Source: Hyphomicrobiales bacterium | GTDB lineage: Bacteria > Pseudomonadota > Alphaproteobacteria > Rhizobiales > HXMU1428-3 | Reading direction: 5' to 3' | NCBI GenBank assembly: GCA_021775425.1 | Contig: JAJFHX010000047.1 | Coordinates: 62,001 to 126,000 of the forward strand | DNA: 64,000 nucleotides | Shown: one piece after another, positions 35,733 to 44,759 of the stretch | Layout: the number at the start of each line of letters is the position of its first letter | Position numbering within the stretch: position 1 is the first letter of the stretch | The notes under the pieces: model-generated | Database searches by the model: none | The model's input: only the letters and a program-made list of their open reading frames with translations | What the model was told of the DNA's origin: nothing | Position numbers and translations under genes: made by a program

Positions 35733-37981
35733 GTGAAAAAGAAATCATGAACAATGAGGGTGGCATGAGCCAGAAAGATTTAATTCCCGAACCAGTTGAA
35801 ATCACTGATGCGCTGATTGCCGAACACGGGCTGAGCGGCGATGAATATGTGCATCTTCTTGAAATTTTAGGCCGGGTGCCCTCTTCCACTGAACTTGGCA
35901 TTTTTTCGGTGATGTGGTCTGAGCATTGCTCTTATAAATCCTCTCGCTTTCACCTCAAGAAACTACCGGTTGATGGCCCGCAGGTCATTCAGGGGCCGGG
36001 TGAAAATGCCGGTGTGGTTGACCTTGGAGATGGTGTCGCGGCGATTTTTAAAATGGAGAGCCACAACCACCCTTCTTATATTGAGCCTTTTCAAGGCGCG
36101 GCGACAGGTGTTGGCGGCATTATGCGTGATGTGTTTACCATGGGGGCACGGCCTGTTGCGAACCTGAATGCGCTGCGCTTTGGCGAGCCTGACCATGCAA
36201 AAACCCGGCATCTGGTCAATGGTGTTGTGGCAGGCATTGCCGCTTATGGCAACTGCATGGGCGTGCCAACAGTTGGCGGTGAAACCAATTTTGACAAGCG
36301 CTACAATCAGAACATTCTTGTTAACGCGATGTGTGTTGGCCTTGCGGATACGGATAAGATTTTTTATTCAGCAGCCAAAGGTGTTGGCCTGCCGGTTGTT
36401 TATGTTGGCTCAAAAACCGGGCGTGATGGCATACACGGCGCGACGATGGCTTCTGCTGAATTTGATGATGAGACGGATGAAAAACGCCCAACTGTGCAGG
36501 TTGGTGACCCGTTTACCGAAAAGCTGTTGCTTGAAGCCTGCCTTGAGCTTATGAACTCTGACGCGATCATTGCCATTCAGGATATGGGGGCGGCCGGGCT
36601 GACTTCATCTTCTGTTGAAATGGCTGATAAGGGCGGTGTTGGTTTTACGATGAACCTTGACCTTGTGCCCCAGCGCGAAGATGGGATGACCGCTTATGAA
36701 ATGATGCTTTCTGAAAGTCAGGAGCGGATGCTGATGGTGTTAAAGCCCGGCTCTGAACCGGCAGCCAAAGCGATTTTTGACAAGTGGGACCTTGATTTTG
36801 CAGTCATTGGAGAAACCACAGACACAGGCCGTTTGATTGTCCATCATAAGGGTGAAGTTGAGGCCAATCTTGAGGTCGCGACACTGGCTGACAGTGCGCC
36901 AGAATATCAGCGCCCTTATACAAAAACGGCCAAAGCTGAGACCATCACTGCTGATGATATTCCCCCAACAAATAATATCACCGAGACTCTCATAAAACTG
37001 ATGAGCGGGCCGCATCTTAGTTCGCGCCGCTGGATTTACCAGCAATATGACCACATGGTGATGGGAGATACAGTGCAACGGCCTGGCGGTGACGCGGCGG
37101 TTGTGCGGGTGCATGGCACGAATAAGGGACTTGCTTCAACAACGGATGTGACGCCGCGTTATTGCTATGCCGACCCTTATGAAGGCGGCAAACAGGCGGT
37201 TGTTGAGACATGGCGCAATCTGACCGCTGTTGGCGCTACGCCGCTTGCAATCACCAATTGTCTCAATTTTGGCAACCCGACCCGGCCTGAAATTATGGGT
37301 CAGTTTGTTGGATGCCTAGAAGGCATGGGGGATGCATGCCGGGCGCTTTCCTATCCGATCGTTTCCGGTAATGTTTCGCTTTATAATGAAACCAACGGGG
37401 TTGGCATTCCGCCTACACCGGCGATTGGCGGCATCGGGCTGATTGATGATATCGCCATACAGGCGAGCCTTGTCTTTAAAACCGAAGGGGATGTGATTAT
37501 CCTTATTGGTGATACTCAGGGTCAACTCGGTCAGAGCCTTTATCAGGAACTCCAAACCGGGGATTTTGCCGGGGCGCCGCCTTCTGTTGACCTTTCAACT
37601 GAACTTAAGCATGGTGATATGGTACGTCGGCTGATCACAGCGCAGAAAGTCTCAGCCGTTCATGATGTTTCTGATGGTGGATTGTTAGTGGCGATTGCTG
37701 ATATGGCCATAGCCAGTGGTCTTGGCGCAGAATTGCGAGCTGCCCCTGATGACATCGCAGCGGAGGCCTATTGGTTTGGCGAAGATCAGGCGCGTTATGT
37801 GGTGACAGTGCCAGCGGAGAATAAAGACGCGGTGCTCACTGAGCTGCAAACAGCACAAATTCCAGCGAATGAAATTGGTGTTGTCAGCGGTTCTGATCTG
37901 ATCATTGAAGGCGCTGATTCGCTTGCTATTACTCAGTTAACGGAGCGCTTTGAGGCTTATTTGCCGAATTTGCTGGCATAA
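35729..37981 (+). CDS. purL: Phosphoribosylformylglycinamidine synthase subunit PurL (small type)
   Basis: A 750-residue ATP-dependent enzyme converting FGAR to FGAM with ammonia from PurQ. It belongs to the small PurL type that works with PurS and PurQ. Motifs are [15 protein letters not shown] near 57-71, the [20 protein letters not shown] stretch, and the two repeated halves typical of the family ([33 protein letters not shown]). The start overlaps the purQ stop, ATGA. Confidence 0.97.
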   Translation: MSEKEIMNNEGGMSQKDLIPEPVEITDALIAEHGLSGDEYVHLLEILGRVPSSTELGIFSVMWSEHCSYKSSRFHLKKLPVDGPQVIQGPGENAGVVDLGDGVAAIFKMESHNHPSYIEPFQGAATGVGGIMRDVFTMGARPVANLNALRFGEPDHAKTRHLVNGVVAGIAAYGNCMGVPTVGGETNFDKRYNQNILVNAMCVGLADTDKIFYSAAKGVGLPVVYVGSKTGRDGIHGATMASAEFDDETDEKRPTVQVGDPFTEKLLLEACLELMNSDAIIAIQDMGAAGLTSSSVEMADKGGVGFTMNLDLVPQREDGMTAYEMMLSESQERMLMVLKPGSEPAAKAIFDKWDLDFAVIGETTDTGRLIVHHKGEVEANLEVATLADSAPEYQRPYTKTAKAETITADDIPPTNNITETLIKLMSGPHLSSRRWIYQQYDHMVMGDTVQRPGGDAAVVRVHGTNKGLASTTDVTPRYCYADPYEGGKQAVVETWRNLTAVGATPLAITNCLNFGNPTRPEIMGQFVGCLEGMGDACRALSYPIVSGNVSLYNETNGVGIPPTPAIGGIGLIDDIAIQASLVFKTEGDVIILIGDTQGQLGQSLYQELQTGDFAGAPPSVDLSTELKHGDMVRRLITAQKVSAVHDVSDGGLLVAIADMAIASGLGAELRAAPDDIAAEAYWFGEDQARYVVTVPAENKDAVLTELQTAQIPANEIGVVSGSDLIIEGADSLAITQLTERFEAYLPNLLA

Positions 37982-38027
37982 TGAAATTTAGCCCTTATAT
38001 AGTGACTGAAAAGAAGGATGAATGCTA

Positions 38028-38267
38028 ATGCCGATGGAAGCCAGTGAAATTGAACGGATGATTAAGGACGCTTTGCCGGACGCTCAGGTCGAAATTACTG
38101 ACCTTGCCGGTGACGGGGACCATTATTCCGCGAAAGTTATCTCTGCTGCTTTTGCAGGAAAAAGCCGTGTGCAACAGCATCAGATGGTTTATAATGCGCT
38201 TAAAGGCAATATGGGCGGTGTTCTGCATGCGCTTGCGCTTGAAACATCAGCCCCGGTAGACAGCTGA
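38028..38267 (+). CDS. BolA-family protein
   Basis: A 79-residue BolA-like protein with the class II KH-type fold. Signature residues are DHYSAKVISAAFAGKSRVQQHQMVYNAL. BolA proteins pair with CGFS monothiol glutaredoxins to bind a 2Fe-2S cluster and take part in iron sensing or cluster delivery. The next gene is exactly such a glutaredoxin, 39 bases downstream. ATG 38028 is chosen because AAGGA lies nine bases upstream; ATG 38022 is too close to it. Confidence 0.92.
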   Translation: MPMEASEIERMIKDALPDAQVEITDLAGDGDHYSAKVISAAFAGKSRVQQHQMVYNALKGNMGGVLHALALETSAPVDS

Positions 38268-38306
38268 AAGGCTGCCTCACAAGATGAAATTAAAGGATTT
38301 AAAACG

Positions 38307-38657
38307 ATGAGCGAACAAGAAATTCATGACTGGATCCGCAAGACTGTTGCGGCAAATGATGTGGTGCTATTTATGAAAGGCACTCCTAAATTTCCTCAAT
38401 GCGGGTTTTCTGGCCAGGTGGCGCAGATTATGGAATATCTTGGCCTTGAATATACAGATGTGAATGTGCTGGATGATATGGGCATTCGCGAAGGGGTTAA
38501 ATCTTTCTCTGACTGGCCGACAGTGCCGCAGCTTTATGTCAAAGGTGAATTTGTTGGCGGCTGCGATATCATCCGCGAAATGACTGAAGCGGGCGAACTC
38601 CAGCAATTGCTGCGCGACAAAGGCGTGAGCTTTAATGAGCAGAGTGCGATAGCGTAG
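38307..38657 (+). CDS. grxD: Monothiol glutaredoxin, Grx4 family
   Basis: A 116-residue CGFS glutaredoxin. The active site is PQCGFSGQ with C32; glutathione-binding elements are FMKGTP, WPTVPQLYVKGEFVGGCDI and the MTEAGELQ helix. These proteins carry 2Fe-2S clusters for transfer and iron regulation rather than reducing disulfides. It lies beside its BolA partner and ends at a strong terminator at 38715. Confidence 0.94.
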   Translation: MSEQEIHDWIRKTVAANDVVLFMKGTPKFPQCGFSGQVAQIMEYLGLEYTDVNVLDDMGIREGVKSFSDWPTVPQLYVKGEFVGGCDIIREMTEAGELQQLLRDKGVSFNEQSAIA

Positions 38658-38714
38658 ACTTTCGCGTAAGTCCTTCGCTTCGCTCAGTGTACTGACGCGA
38701 AGTTTCAATATCGT

Positions 38715-38759
38715 CAAAACCACTCTTGGGGCGGCCCTGCGAGTGGTTTTGTCTTTTTT
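38715..38759 (+). terminator. Rho-independent terminator after grxD
   Basis: A perfect 11-bp stem CAAAACCACTC / GAGTGGTTTTG around a 15-base loop is followed by TCTTTTTT. It ends the pur-bolA-grxD unit. Confidence 0.88.
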
Positions 38760-38760
38760 A

Positions 38761-38855
38761 AGTGCCGCCTTCAGGTTGCATATTTTTGATGTGCTTCTGA
38801 TGCCCACGATGCATCCGCACTGCAACCTGCGCTGCACACTACGTGTGGGGGCACT
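38761..38855. repeat. Dispersed hairpin repeat, locus c (nested palindrome)
   Basis: Three nested inverted repeats. AGTGCC 38761 pairs with GGCACT 38850. CAGGTTGCA 38772-38780 pairs with TGCAACCTG 38821-38829. The core is GTGC 38791 / GCAC 38817 enclosing GATGC / GCATC. The core is a near copy of the module at 10496-10527. The rest of the 38658-39117 gap contains two terminators and no convincing gene. Confidence 0.7.
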
Positions 38856-39014
38856 CCGATGGGGCGCGCAATATTTTCGCTAATGCCATTGGTTTGCGAT
38901 TGTGAATTGGAGCCCTTTGGGTTCTTTTTTTATGCTTCAGGCGCAGAGATGGTTGAGTGCGTTTTGGAACAGAACGATAAGCGAAACAAACGACTACGAC
39001 ACTTCAGACTGAAT

Positions 39015-39059
39015 AAAAAAACGGCAAGGTCGTATAAATACAACCTTGCCGTCATTTTT
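39015..39059. terminator. Bidirectional terminator
   Basis: A-run, ACGGCAAGGT, a 12-base loop, ACCTTGCCGT, then five T. It is placed to end the leftward gene at 39118 and any rightward transcript. Confidence 0.85.
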
Positions 39060-39117
39060 CTTATAGACAATTTGCCGGAGGCATGAGTTCAGCCCGGCCA
39101 TTACTATTTGATCTCAA

Positions 39118-39390
39118 TTATTCTGCTTTTCGGCCTGTTTCGTTCAGGTCTTTGTCCAGCTCGATATCAAATTGTTTGCCACCTTCGCAGATGACATCGT
39201 CCAGCTCGTAGCCGTTATCTTCTTTTTCAATATCATCAGGGTCCATCTGACATTTCATGTCTTTTAGTTTGGCCATGATTTTGTCGGCAGTGGCCTTATC
39301 AACTTTGTGATCATCAGCGAATGAGACTGCCGGGCCGGCCATGAATAGTGCGACCAGAGCGATAGAGAGTGTCTTAAAGATTGTCTTCAT
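39118..39390 (-). CDS. Small exported PepSY-like protein
   Basis: A 90-residue protein with a signal peptide cleaved after SFA (before DDHKVDK). The mature 65 residues are acidic and follow the short PepSY pattern: an N-terminal helix (ATADKIMAKLKDM) and strands around ELDDVICEGGKQFDIELDKDLNETG, with one cysteine pair possible (C47, C69). PepSY domains are thought to inhibit peptidases or bind ligands in the periplasm; this assignment is tentative. AGGAACC precedes the ATG. Confidence 0.7.
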   Translation of the reverse strand: MKTIFKTLSIALVALFMAGPAVSFADDHKVDKATADKIMAKLKDMKCQMDPDDIEKEDNGYELDDVICEGGKQFDIELDKDLNETGRKAE

Positions 39391-39420
39391 AAGTCCAGGT
39401 TCCTTTACTTTTAACCAGTT

Positions 39421-39882
39421 TTACTTGATGTTTATTTTGATCTGCTGGGTTTCACCGGTTGAGCCAGGGACGCGCAAGATATGAGTGCCAGGCTTGATGG
39501 CGATGAATGAAATTTCTGCTGTGCCAGCCGCGTCGAACTCAAGCGAATCAACGGCCATAGGGCGGATTTCAATCTGGTTGATCACAATCTCATTGATCCA
39601 GATCGCACGAAAGAAGCCCGGCCCTGAAACGGCAAGCTCCGCTGAACCGTCAGCGGTGATTTCCATTTTATAATAAGCACCTGACTCAAGAACCACGTCT
39701 TTACCCAATGGCTTACCAGAGGAAAGGGTCACTTTGATTTTTTCTTTGCCCCGGTTGCATGAAGCTAACAGGCCAGCAAAACCCATTTTGTCACAAAGCG
39801 GCTTTGCAGAAGCCGTGCTGACTAATCCGATAGGGCCAATCAGACCTAGCGCGAGAACCAGACTAAGTATCTTTATTTTCAA
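39421..39882 (-). CDS. Exported protein of unknown function
   Basis: A 153-residue protein with a signal peptide ending ASA before KPLCDK. The mature part is rich in beta-strands and has two early cysteines (LCDKMGF and LLASCNRG). No family is recognised; a small beta-sandwich is likely. The start is TTG 39882, supported by AAGGA seven bases upstream and by the fit of the signal peptide. It lies 30 bases before the PepSY-like gene, so the two probably share a transcript. Confidence 0.68.
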   Translation of the reverse strand: MKIKILSLVLALGLIGPIGLVSTASAKPLCDKMGFAGLLASCNRGKEKIKVTLSSGKPLGKDVVLESGAYYKMEITADGSAELAVSGPGFFRAIWINEIVINQIEIRPMAVDSLEFDAAGTAEISFIAIKPGTHILRVPGSTGETQQIKINIK

Positions 39883-40001
39883 TTCCGTTTCCTTCCATTA
39901 CTCATTTTTTTTCTCATAAACATAACGGCAGTATCATGAGAATGTTTTGAGAGCATAAAATAAAGCCTCATTAATGACTGATAATCTCTATGCTTTCTCT
40001 T

Positions 40002-40110
40002 TAGTGCGCCTTCAGGTTGCCCACTCTCCTAGTGCGCCTTCGGTTGCCCACAAGCAACCGGCGCTGTATGATGGGGGACATGGCGAAGCCTAGCGCTTCG
40101 TGCCACCCCT
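40002..40110. repeat. Dispersed hairpin repeat, locus d
   Basis: TAGTGCGCCTTCAGGTTGCC at 40002 is repeated 28 bases later as TAGTGCGCCTTCGGTTGCC at 40030. The second copy forms a complete module: GCGCC 40034-40038 / GGCGC 40060-40064 enclosing GGTTGC / GCAACC at 40042-40059. A further long hairpin follows at 40073-40109 (GGGG, TGGC, GAAGC with their complements). Confidence 0.72.
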
Positions 40111-40136
40111 GAACGATGGCAATTAAACTAATTTAT

Positions 40137-40634
40137 TTATTCACGGTCTTGAATGTAATATTTATCGACTAAATAGCCGCTTATCCACCCGTACATCCAA
40201 CTTTGAAACAAACCATCTGAACTCTCAATTCCTACTATGTCCATAATTTCTTCAAGATAGCTAAGAAACCTTTCCCGGTCTTCAGTATCAACAGGTTCAA
40301 ATTGAGCCATCGTAATTTTGAACTCTCGGAGAACGAAATTTTTTGAACCATTCAAAGGTAATCCATTTCTCAAGCGATCTATCAGTTTGTTCAGTTGCTT
40401 TTCTGCTAACCAGCGTTCCTCTTTTACTATGATTCCATTGTATAAAGTATCTGGGTCCTCATTATATTTAGATTTTTGGCGTAGAGTTTGGAGACTTTGT
40501 AAAACAGACTCCGTAATGATGAGTTTCTGGTCTTTTGTCGGTATCACAAAACGCCATCCAACAAAGTTGAGTACTATTATAAGAATTGCTCCTATAAGTA
40601 TAACGACTATTCCTATTAGTAGAAATTTGAGCAT
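40137..40634 (-). CDS. AT-rich membrane-anchored orphan protein
   Basis: A 165-residue protein with one N-terminal membrane helix (residues about 4-28) followed by a soluble helical domain. No family is recognised. Its base composition is clearly more AT-rich than its neighbours, with many ATA and AGA codons, which suggests recent transfer. ATG 40634 is chosen because AGGA lies five bases upstream; the frame extends to GTG 40649. It lies between repeat locus d and mgtE. Confidence 0.62.
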   Translation of the reverse strand: MLKFLLIGIVVILIGAILIIVLNFVGWRFVIPTKDQKLIITESVLQSLQTLRQKSKYNEDPDTLYNGIIVKEERWLAEKQLNKLIDRLRNGLPLNGSKNFVLREFKITMAQFEPVDTEDRERFLSYLEEIMDIVGIESSDGLFQSWMYGWISGYLVDKYYIQDRE

Positions 40635-40745
40635 CAAGTTCCTAACCACACTTTCTTAAGGTTTTAGCATTCCTTTGTGGCTTCTTTTTTGTTTGATTAT
40701 TTGGAGCAGTAAAAAATCCGCAGAAAGAAAAACTATTTCAACCGA

Positions 40746-42128
40746 CTAAACCAGAAACAGTGCTGCCAGCCCGAGGAAACTGAAAAAGCCGATGATGTCG
40801 GTGACTGTGGTGACGAAGACGCCGGAGGCGACGGCGGGGTCGATTTTGTAGCGCTCAAGGACAATCGGGATGAGGATGCCGGAAAGGCCGGCGACCAGCA
40901 TGTTGACAATCATCGCGGCGCCCATGATCACCGCGAGGCCGAGGCTATGGAACCAGACCAGCGTCACCAGCCCTGTGACAAACGCGAAAATCAGACCGTT
41001 GATTATGCCGACCATCCCTTCTCTTGTCACAACACGCACAGCATTAACCGGGTTCAGTTCTTTTGTTGCGAGAGCGCGTACAGAAACGGTCATGGTTTGT
41101 GTGGCGGCGTTGCCACCCATTGAGGCAACAACCGTCATCAGAACGGCTAAGGCGACTTTTTCATTGATCGTTGCGTCAAACATATTAATAACAATGGAGG
41201 CCAGAATGGCCGTGAATAAATTGATTGCCAGCCAGGTAAAGCGGCTTTTGGCGATGTTTATCACATTATCCGTCAATGCCTCATCACCAACACCACCCAG
41301 CCGGTGAATGTCCTCTTCGGCCTCTTCATGGATAACATCAACGATGTCATCCACCATGACAACACCGAGCAGGCGCTGGTCATTATCAATAACAGGCATG
41401 GAAATCAGGTTATAGCGCTCAAACTGGCGGGCGACTTCTTCCTGGTCGAGATGGGCGTCAACCAGATTGGGGTCTTCGTTCATAATTTCGCTGACAGGAA
41501 TCGGGCGGCTGGTGCGCAGCAGGCGGTTTAATGTGACGATGCCCAGCAAATGAAAATCCGGGTTGATGACGTAGATTTCGGAAAAATCATCGGGCAAGTC
41601 TGTTGTTTCGCGCATATAATCAATGGTCTGGCCAACAGACCAGAACGGTGGCACGGCGATAAACTCAGCCTGCATCAGGCGACCGGCACTGTCTTCAGGA
41701 TATTCAAGGCTGCGCTCAAGCGGTGCCCGTTCGCCAACCGGAATTTGTTTTAAAATCTCATCCTGCTCGGATTGATCCAGATCCTCAATCAGATAGACCG
41801 CGTCATCAGTATCCATCTGGCGGATCACACCTGCCAGTTGGTCATTGGGCATGTCTTCAACAATTTTCGCCAACACCGGCTCTTCCAGCTCGGTGTAGGT
41901 ATCAATGTTGAAGTCTTCCCCCATCTGTTCGATGAAGTGATTGCGTTTTTTCTCTGGCAGGTGTTCGATCAGATCGGCGACGTCTGTCGAGTGAAGTTCA
42001 CCGACCAGCTCTTTCAGCTTTTTATCTTCACCTTCATCCAGCGCATCAATAACGGAGCGGATCAGCTCTCTGTTTACTTCCTCGCCCTCTGCCGGGGTGT
42101 TTTCCGTCTGATTGTTATCGGATGCCAT
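40746..42128 (-). CDS. mgtE: Magnesium transporter MgtE
   Basis: A 460-residue Mg2+ channel/transporter. The cytosolic N domain (superhelical, LVGELHSTDVADLIEHLPE) and two CBS domains (from about 145 to 265) precede five membrane helices starting near 290. The pore signature SMGGNAATQTMTVSVRALA is present. CBS and N domains sense cytosolic Mg2+ and close the pore. The gene is divergent from the deacetylase. No Mg2+ riboswitch is recognised in the leader. Confidence 0.95.
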   Translation of the reverse strand: MASDNNQTENTPAEGEEVNRELIRSVIDALDEGEDKKLKELVGELHSTDVADLIEHLPEKKRNHFIEQMGEDFNIDTYTELEEPVLAKIVEDMPNDQLAGVIRQMDTDDAVYLIEDLDQSEQDEILKQIPVGERAPLERSLEYPEDSAGRLMQAEFIAVPPFWSVGQTIDYMRETTDLPDDFSEIYVINPDFHLLGIVTLNRLLRTSRPIPVSEIMNEDPNLVDAHLDQEEVARQFERYNLISMPVIDNDQRLLGVVMVDDIVDVIHEEAEEDIHRLGGVGDEALTDNVINIAKSRFTWLAINLFTAILASIVINMFDATINEKVALAVLMTVVASMGGNAATQTMTVSVRALATKELNPVNAVRVVTREGMVGIINGLIFAFVTGLVTLVWFHSLGLAVIMGAAMIVNMLVAGLSGILIPIVLERYKIDPAVASGVFVTTVTDIIGFFSFLGLAALFLV

Positions 42129-42462
42129 GCTGTTTTGCTTTCAAAATGAAATCTCTGTGCCTGCTCTGCCCGTTGGTATTCTGTCTGATTGTTTTTTGGC
42201 CCGCGTGTCCCCGGCTTTTCATGTGCTCGACGCGCCGGCCTTGTGCTGAGCTTACACCCTGCTTCTTTAAACTATCACTTATGATATTTTTATAAATGGA
42301 TAAATTGGCTGTTTTTTCGTCCAGATCATTGGATAGTGTCTTAATGTTGTAATTGATTGCTGTAAAAGAATTGTTGTTTTATCTGTTTGATCTTTAACAG
42401 ATTCTGTTGGTCTTTCAGTGACGGATGGTGTTTTACAGGCATATTTTTTGTTGGGGTGTTTT

Positions 42463-43392
42463 GTGCGGTATCTTATTCTCCTCTCTGTTGTTTTGTTCTT
42501 TTGTGTTGTGTGTTTTTCTCCCCTCATTTCTATTCCTGCCAAGGCTAAAAGTTGCCGGAACTCTTCCGGCATTGGTGTCTCGCGTATTCTCACCATTGAT
42601 GGCAGCATGGATGCCCGGTTTGGGCGGGTGCAGTTTGGTGAAAAGTTGCTGCCGCTCAAAAGAGGGGAAGTTGTGCTCACCTTTGATGACGGGCCTTTGC
42701 CGCATGTGACGAACCGGATCCTTAAGGCACTTGCCCGCCACTGCGCCAAAGCGACCTTTTTTGCCGTTGGTAAAATGGCAAAAGCCGCCCCCCATGTGGC
42801 ACAGCGGATTATACAAGAAGGACACACCCTTGGCAGCCACACGCACAGCCACCCGCGTGATTTGCGGCATCATTACTTTCCTTATTCGCGGTTTCAGATT
42901 GAGCGGGGGTTTCATGATGTACTGAGCGCTGTTGGCGGGCCGATTGCGCCTTTTTTTCGCTTTCCGGGCCTGCATGATTACCCGAAAATGAACAGCTATC
43001 TTGATGAACGCGGCATTGCCAATTTCTCGGTTGATATTGTGCCGGGGGATACGGATGACATCAGTGCAAGGGCGATTATTCGCCGGACGCTTTCGCAGCT
43101 TCGCCGGCGCGGTAAGGGGATTATTCTGCTGCATGATATAAAACCGGCAACGGCACGCGCCCTCCCCGGCCTGCTTTCAGCACTGAAACGGCGCGGCTAC
43201 CGGCTGGTGCATATTGTTCCCTCAAAACCGTTTCAGCCGGTGCCGATTGTTAAGCTCAATGAGGTTTATGAAAAATTCAACCACCGGGATCCGAAAACGA
43301 TTATTGGCGGGCTGACTTATTTTCAGCTTTATGGTGAGGCGATACGTAAGCGGAGATACCGAAAGCGACGGACAAAGCGACACTCTCGCTAA
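42463..43392 (+). CDS. Exported polysaccharide deacetylase (NodB family)
   Basis: A 309-residue CE4-type deacetylase. A signal peptide ends AKA before KSCRNS. The NodB domain has the catalytic and metal residues D75-D76 (LTFDDGP) and H126/H130 (GSHTHSHPRD), then FRFPG and LLHDI. It would remove acetyl groups from an envelope or exopolysaccharide amino sugar. The C terminus is very basic (KRRYRKRRTKRH). The GTG at 42463 gives a clean signal peptide with GGGG six bases upstream; GTG 42418 is the longer alternative. Confidence 0.82.
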   Translation: MRYLILLSVVLFFCVVCFSPLISIPAKAKSCRNSSGIGVSRILTIDGSMDARFGRVQFGEKLLPLKRGEVVLTFDDGPLPHVTNRILKALARHCAKATFFAVGKMAKAAPHVAQRIIQEGHTLGSHTHSHPRDLRHHYFPYSRFQIERGFHDVLSAVGGPIAPFFRFPGLHDYPKMNSYLDERGIANFSVDIVPGDTDDISARAIIRRTLSQLRRRGKGIILLHDIKPATARALPGLLSALKRRGYRLVHIVPSKPFQPVPIVKLNEVYEKFNHRDPKTIIGGLTYFQLYGEAIRKRRYRKRRTKRHSR

Positions 43393-43447
43393 ATATTTTT
43401 TCTCATTATTAAACTTCTGGCTCTCACTATTAAAATACTGGGTTGAC

Positions 43448-43466
43448 GTTCTGTTATTGACAGAAC
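43448..43466. promoter_or_regulatory. Inverted repeat beside the LexA box
   Basis: GTTCTG and CAGAAC are separated by seven bases, just upstream of the LexA box. With the box it gives four GTTC/GAAC half-sites in 38 bases, so LexA could bind cooperatively. Confidence 0.45.
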
Positions 43467-43484
43467 GAATGTTCCTGTTATGTT
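43457..43484 (+). promoter_or_regulatory. Promoter of the Y-family polymerase gene
   Basis: A perfect -35 TTGACA (43457-43462), a 16-base spacer and a -10 TATGTT (43479-43484). The start point falls at about 43491, the first base of the ATG, so the mRNA appears leaderless. No ribosome site precedes the ATG. Confidence 0.6.
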
Positions 43485-43485
43485 C
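43471..43485 (+). promoter_or_regulatory. LexA (SOS) box GTTC-N7-GTTC
   Basis: GTTC CTGTTAT GTTC is an exact match to the alphaproteobacterial LexA direct-repeat operator. It covers the -10 hexamer of the promoter, so LexA would block the polymerase gene until DNA damage. Confidence 0.85.
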
Positions 43486-43490
43486 TCTTT

Positions 43491-44759
43491 ATGAGCCTCA
43501 GGAAACCAACAGAAACAGAACAGCTTTATCTCGATTTTGACGGCTTTTTTGCCTCTGTCGAGCAGCAGGCCCGTCCTCAGCTTAGAGGAAAGCCGGTTGG
43601 GGTTATTCCGTTTGACACAACGGACCATAGCTGTGTGATTGCCTGCTCTAAGGAAGCGAAAAAACGCGGCGTTAAAAATGTTATGCCGATCCGTGAGGCA
43701 AAGCGGCGCTGCCCTGAGATTTTACTGGTGCCGCAAAGCCCTGACCTTTATCGCCGGGCGCACAACACACTGGTGAATGAGATTGCTTCGGTTTTGCCGA
43801 TTGATGCGATCAAGTCGATTGATGAATTAACCTGCAAGCTGGATGTTGCGGCACAGCGCGACCCCCGAGCCACAGCAGAAGCGATCAAAGCGCGGATTCA
43901 CACTCATGTTGGCCCGCATATTACCTGCTCGGTCGGGCTTGCGGCCAATCGCCAACTCGCAAAAATTGCCTGCAAGATGGATAAACCCAATGGCATCACC
44001 CTCTGGCATCCTTCAAATATGCCCGGCCCTTTGCTTCAGGTTGATTTTGACGATGTGCCGGGAATTGGTTCGCGCATGCAGCGGCGGCTGTTTCAGGCGG
44101 GTATTTTTTCGATGCGCTCTTTGCTGGCCACCAGCCCCAAGCAAATGCGACAGCTTTGGCGCAATGTCACCGGAGAGCGGCTCTGGTATGCCTTGCATGG
44201 CTATGACATTAAAGCCCAACCCAGTGAGCGGGGCATGTTTGGCCATAGCCGGGTGCTGCCTCCTGAAAACCGCAGCCTTGCGGGCGCAAAGGCGGCGGCC
44301 CGATTGCTGCTGACAAAGGCAGCACGGCGGATGCGGCGGGAAGATTATTATGCCAGCCGGTTATGGCTGCATTTTGCGCTCAAAACCGGGCCGAAGCAAA
44401 GCGTTGGGCATTCTGGTGATCTCAGCTTTCCGGCCATGAAGGATGACCAGGCCTGTCTTGCGGCTCTTGACCGGTTGTTTGACCATAGCTCACGGAATTT
44501 TCCGCGCCACTGCCGGGTTTTGCGGGTGGGGGTGGCGCTTTATGGCCTGAGCAAAGCCACAGCCCGTCAGCTTGATCTTTTTTATGACGATGACCTCATT
44601 CGCCAGAAATGGGAACGAGCGACAACGGCAATTGATTTTTTAAACACAAAATACGGGCAGACCATTGTGAGCATTGGCCCCTGGAAACCGCCGGCCGGTG
44701 GCTATGCGGGGGGTAAAATCTCATATACACGGGTGCCCAGCGCAGAGGATTTTTGGTGA
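43491..44759 (+). CDS. dinB: Y-family translesion DNA polymerase (DinB-like)
   Basis: A 422-residue Y-family polymerase. Catalytic acids are D15 in LDFDGFF and D111-E112 in SIDELTC; the steric-gate aromatic lies in DGFFASVEQ. The palm is followed by the helix-hairpin-helix thumb (VDFDDVPGIGSRMQRRLFQAG) and a little-finger domain. It belongs to a DinB-related group rather than the classical DinB, since several motifs differ (LDFD instead of IDMD). No beta-clamp motif stands out; the C terminus runs GGKISYTRVPSAEDFW. Overlaps the next gene by one base. Under LexA control. Confidence 0.88.
   Translation: MSLRKPTETEQLYLDFDGFFASVEQQARPQLRGKPVGVIPFDTTDHSCVIACSKEAKKRGVKNVMPIREAKRRCPEILLVPQSPDLYRRAHNTLVNEIASVLPIDAIKSIDELTCKLDVAAQRDPRATAEAIKARIHTHVGPHITCSVGLAANRQLAKIACKMDKPNGITLWHPSNMPGPLLQVDFDDVPGIGSRMQRRLFQAGIFSMRSLLATSPKQMRQLWRNVTGERLWYALHGYDIKAQPSERGMFGHSRVLPPENRSLAGAKAAARLLLTKAARRMRREDYYASRLWLHFALKTGPKQSVGHSGDLSFPAMKDDQACLAALDRLFDHSSRNFPRHCRVLRVGVALYGLSKATARQLDLFYDDDLIRQKWERATTAIDFLNTKYGQTIVSIGPWKPPAGGYAGGKISYTRVPSAEDFW

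Noticed and set aside
38859-39086. A 75-codon rightward open frame after grxD
   Set aside because: No ribosome site, unusual composition, and it runs through the bidirectional terminator at 39015-39059.
42129-42278. An Mg2+ riboswitch in the mgtE leader
   Set aside because: The leader is short and shows no multi-stem conserved structure by eye.
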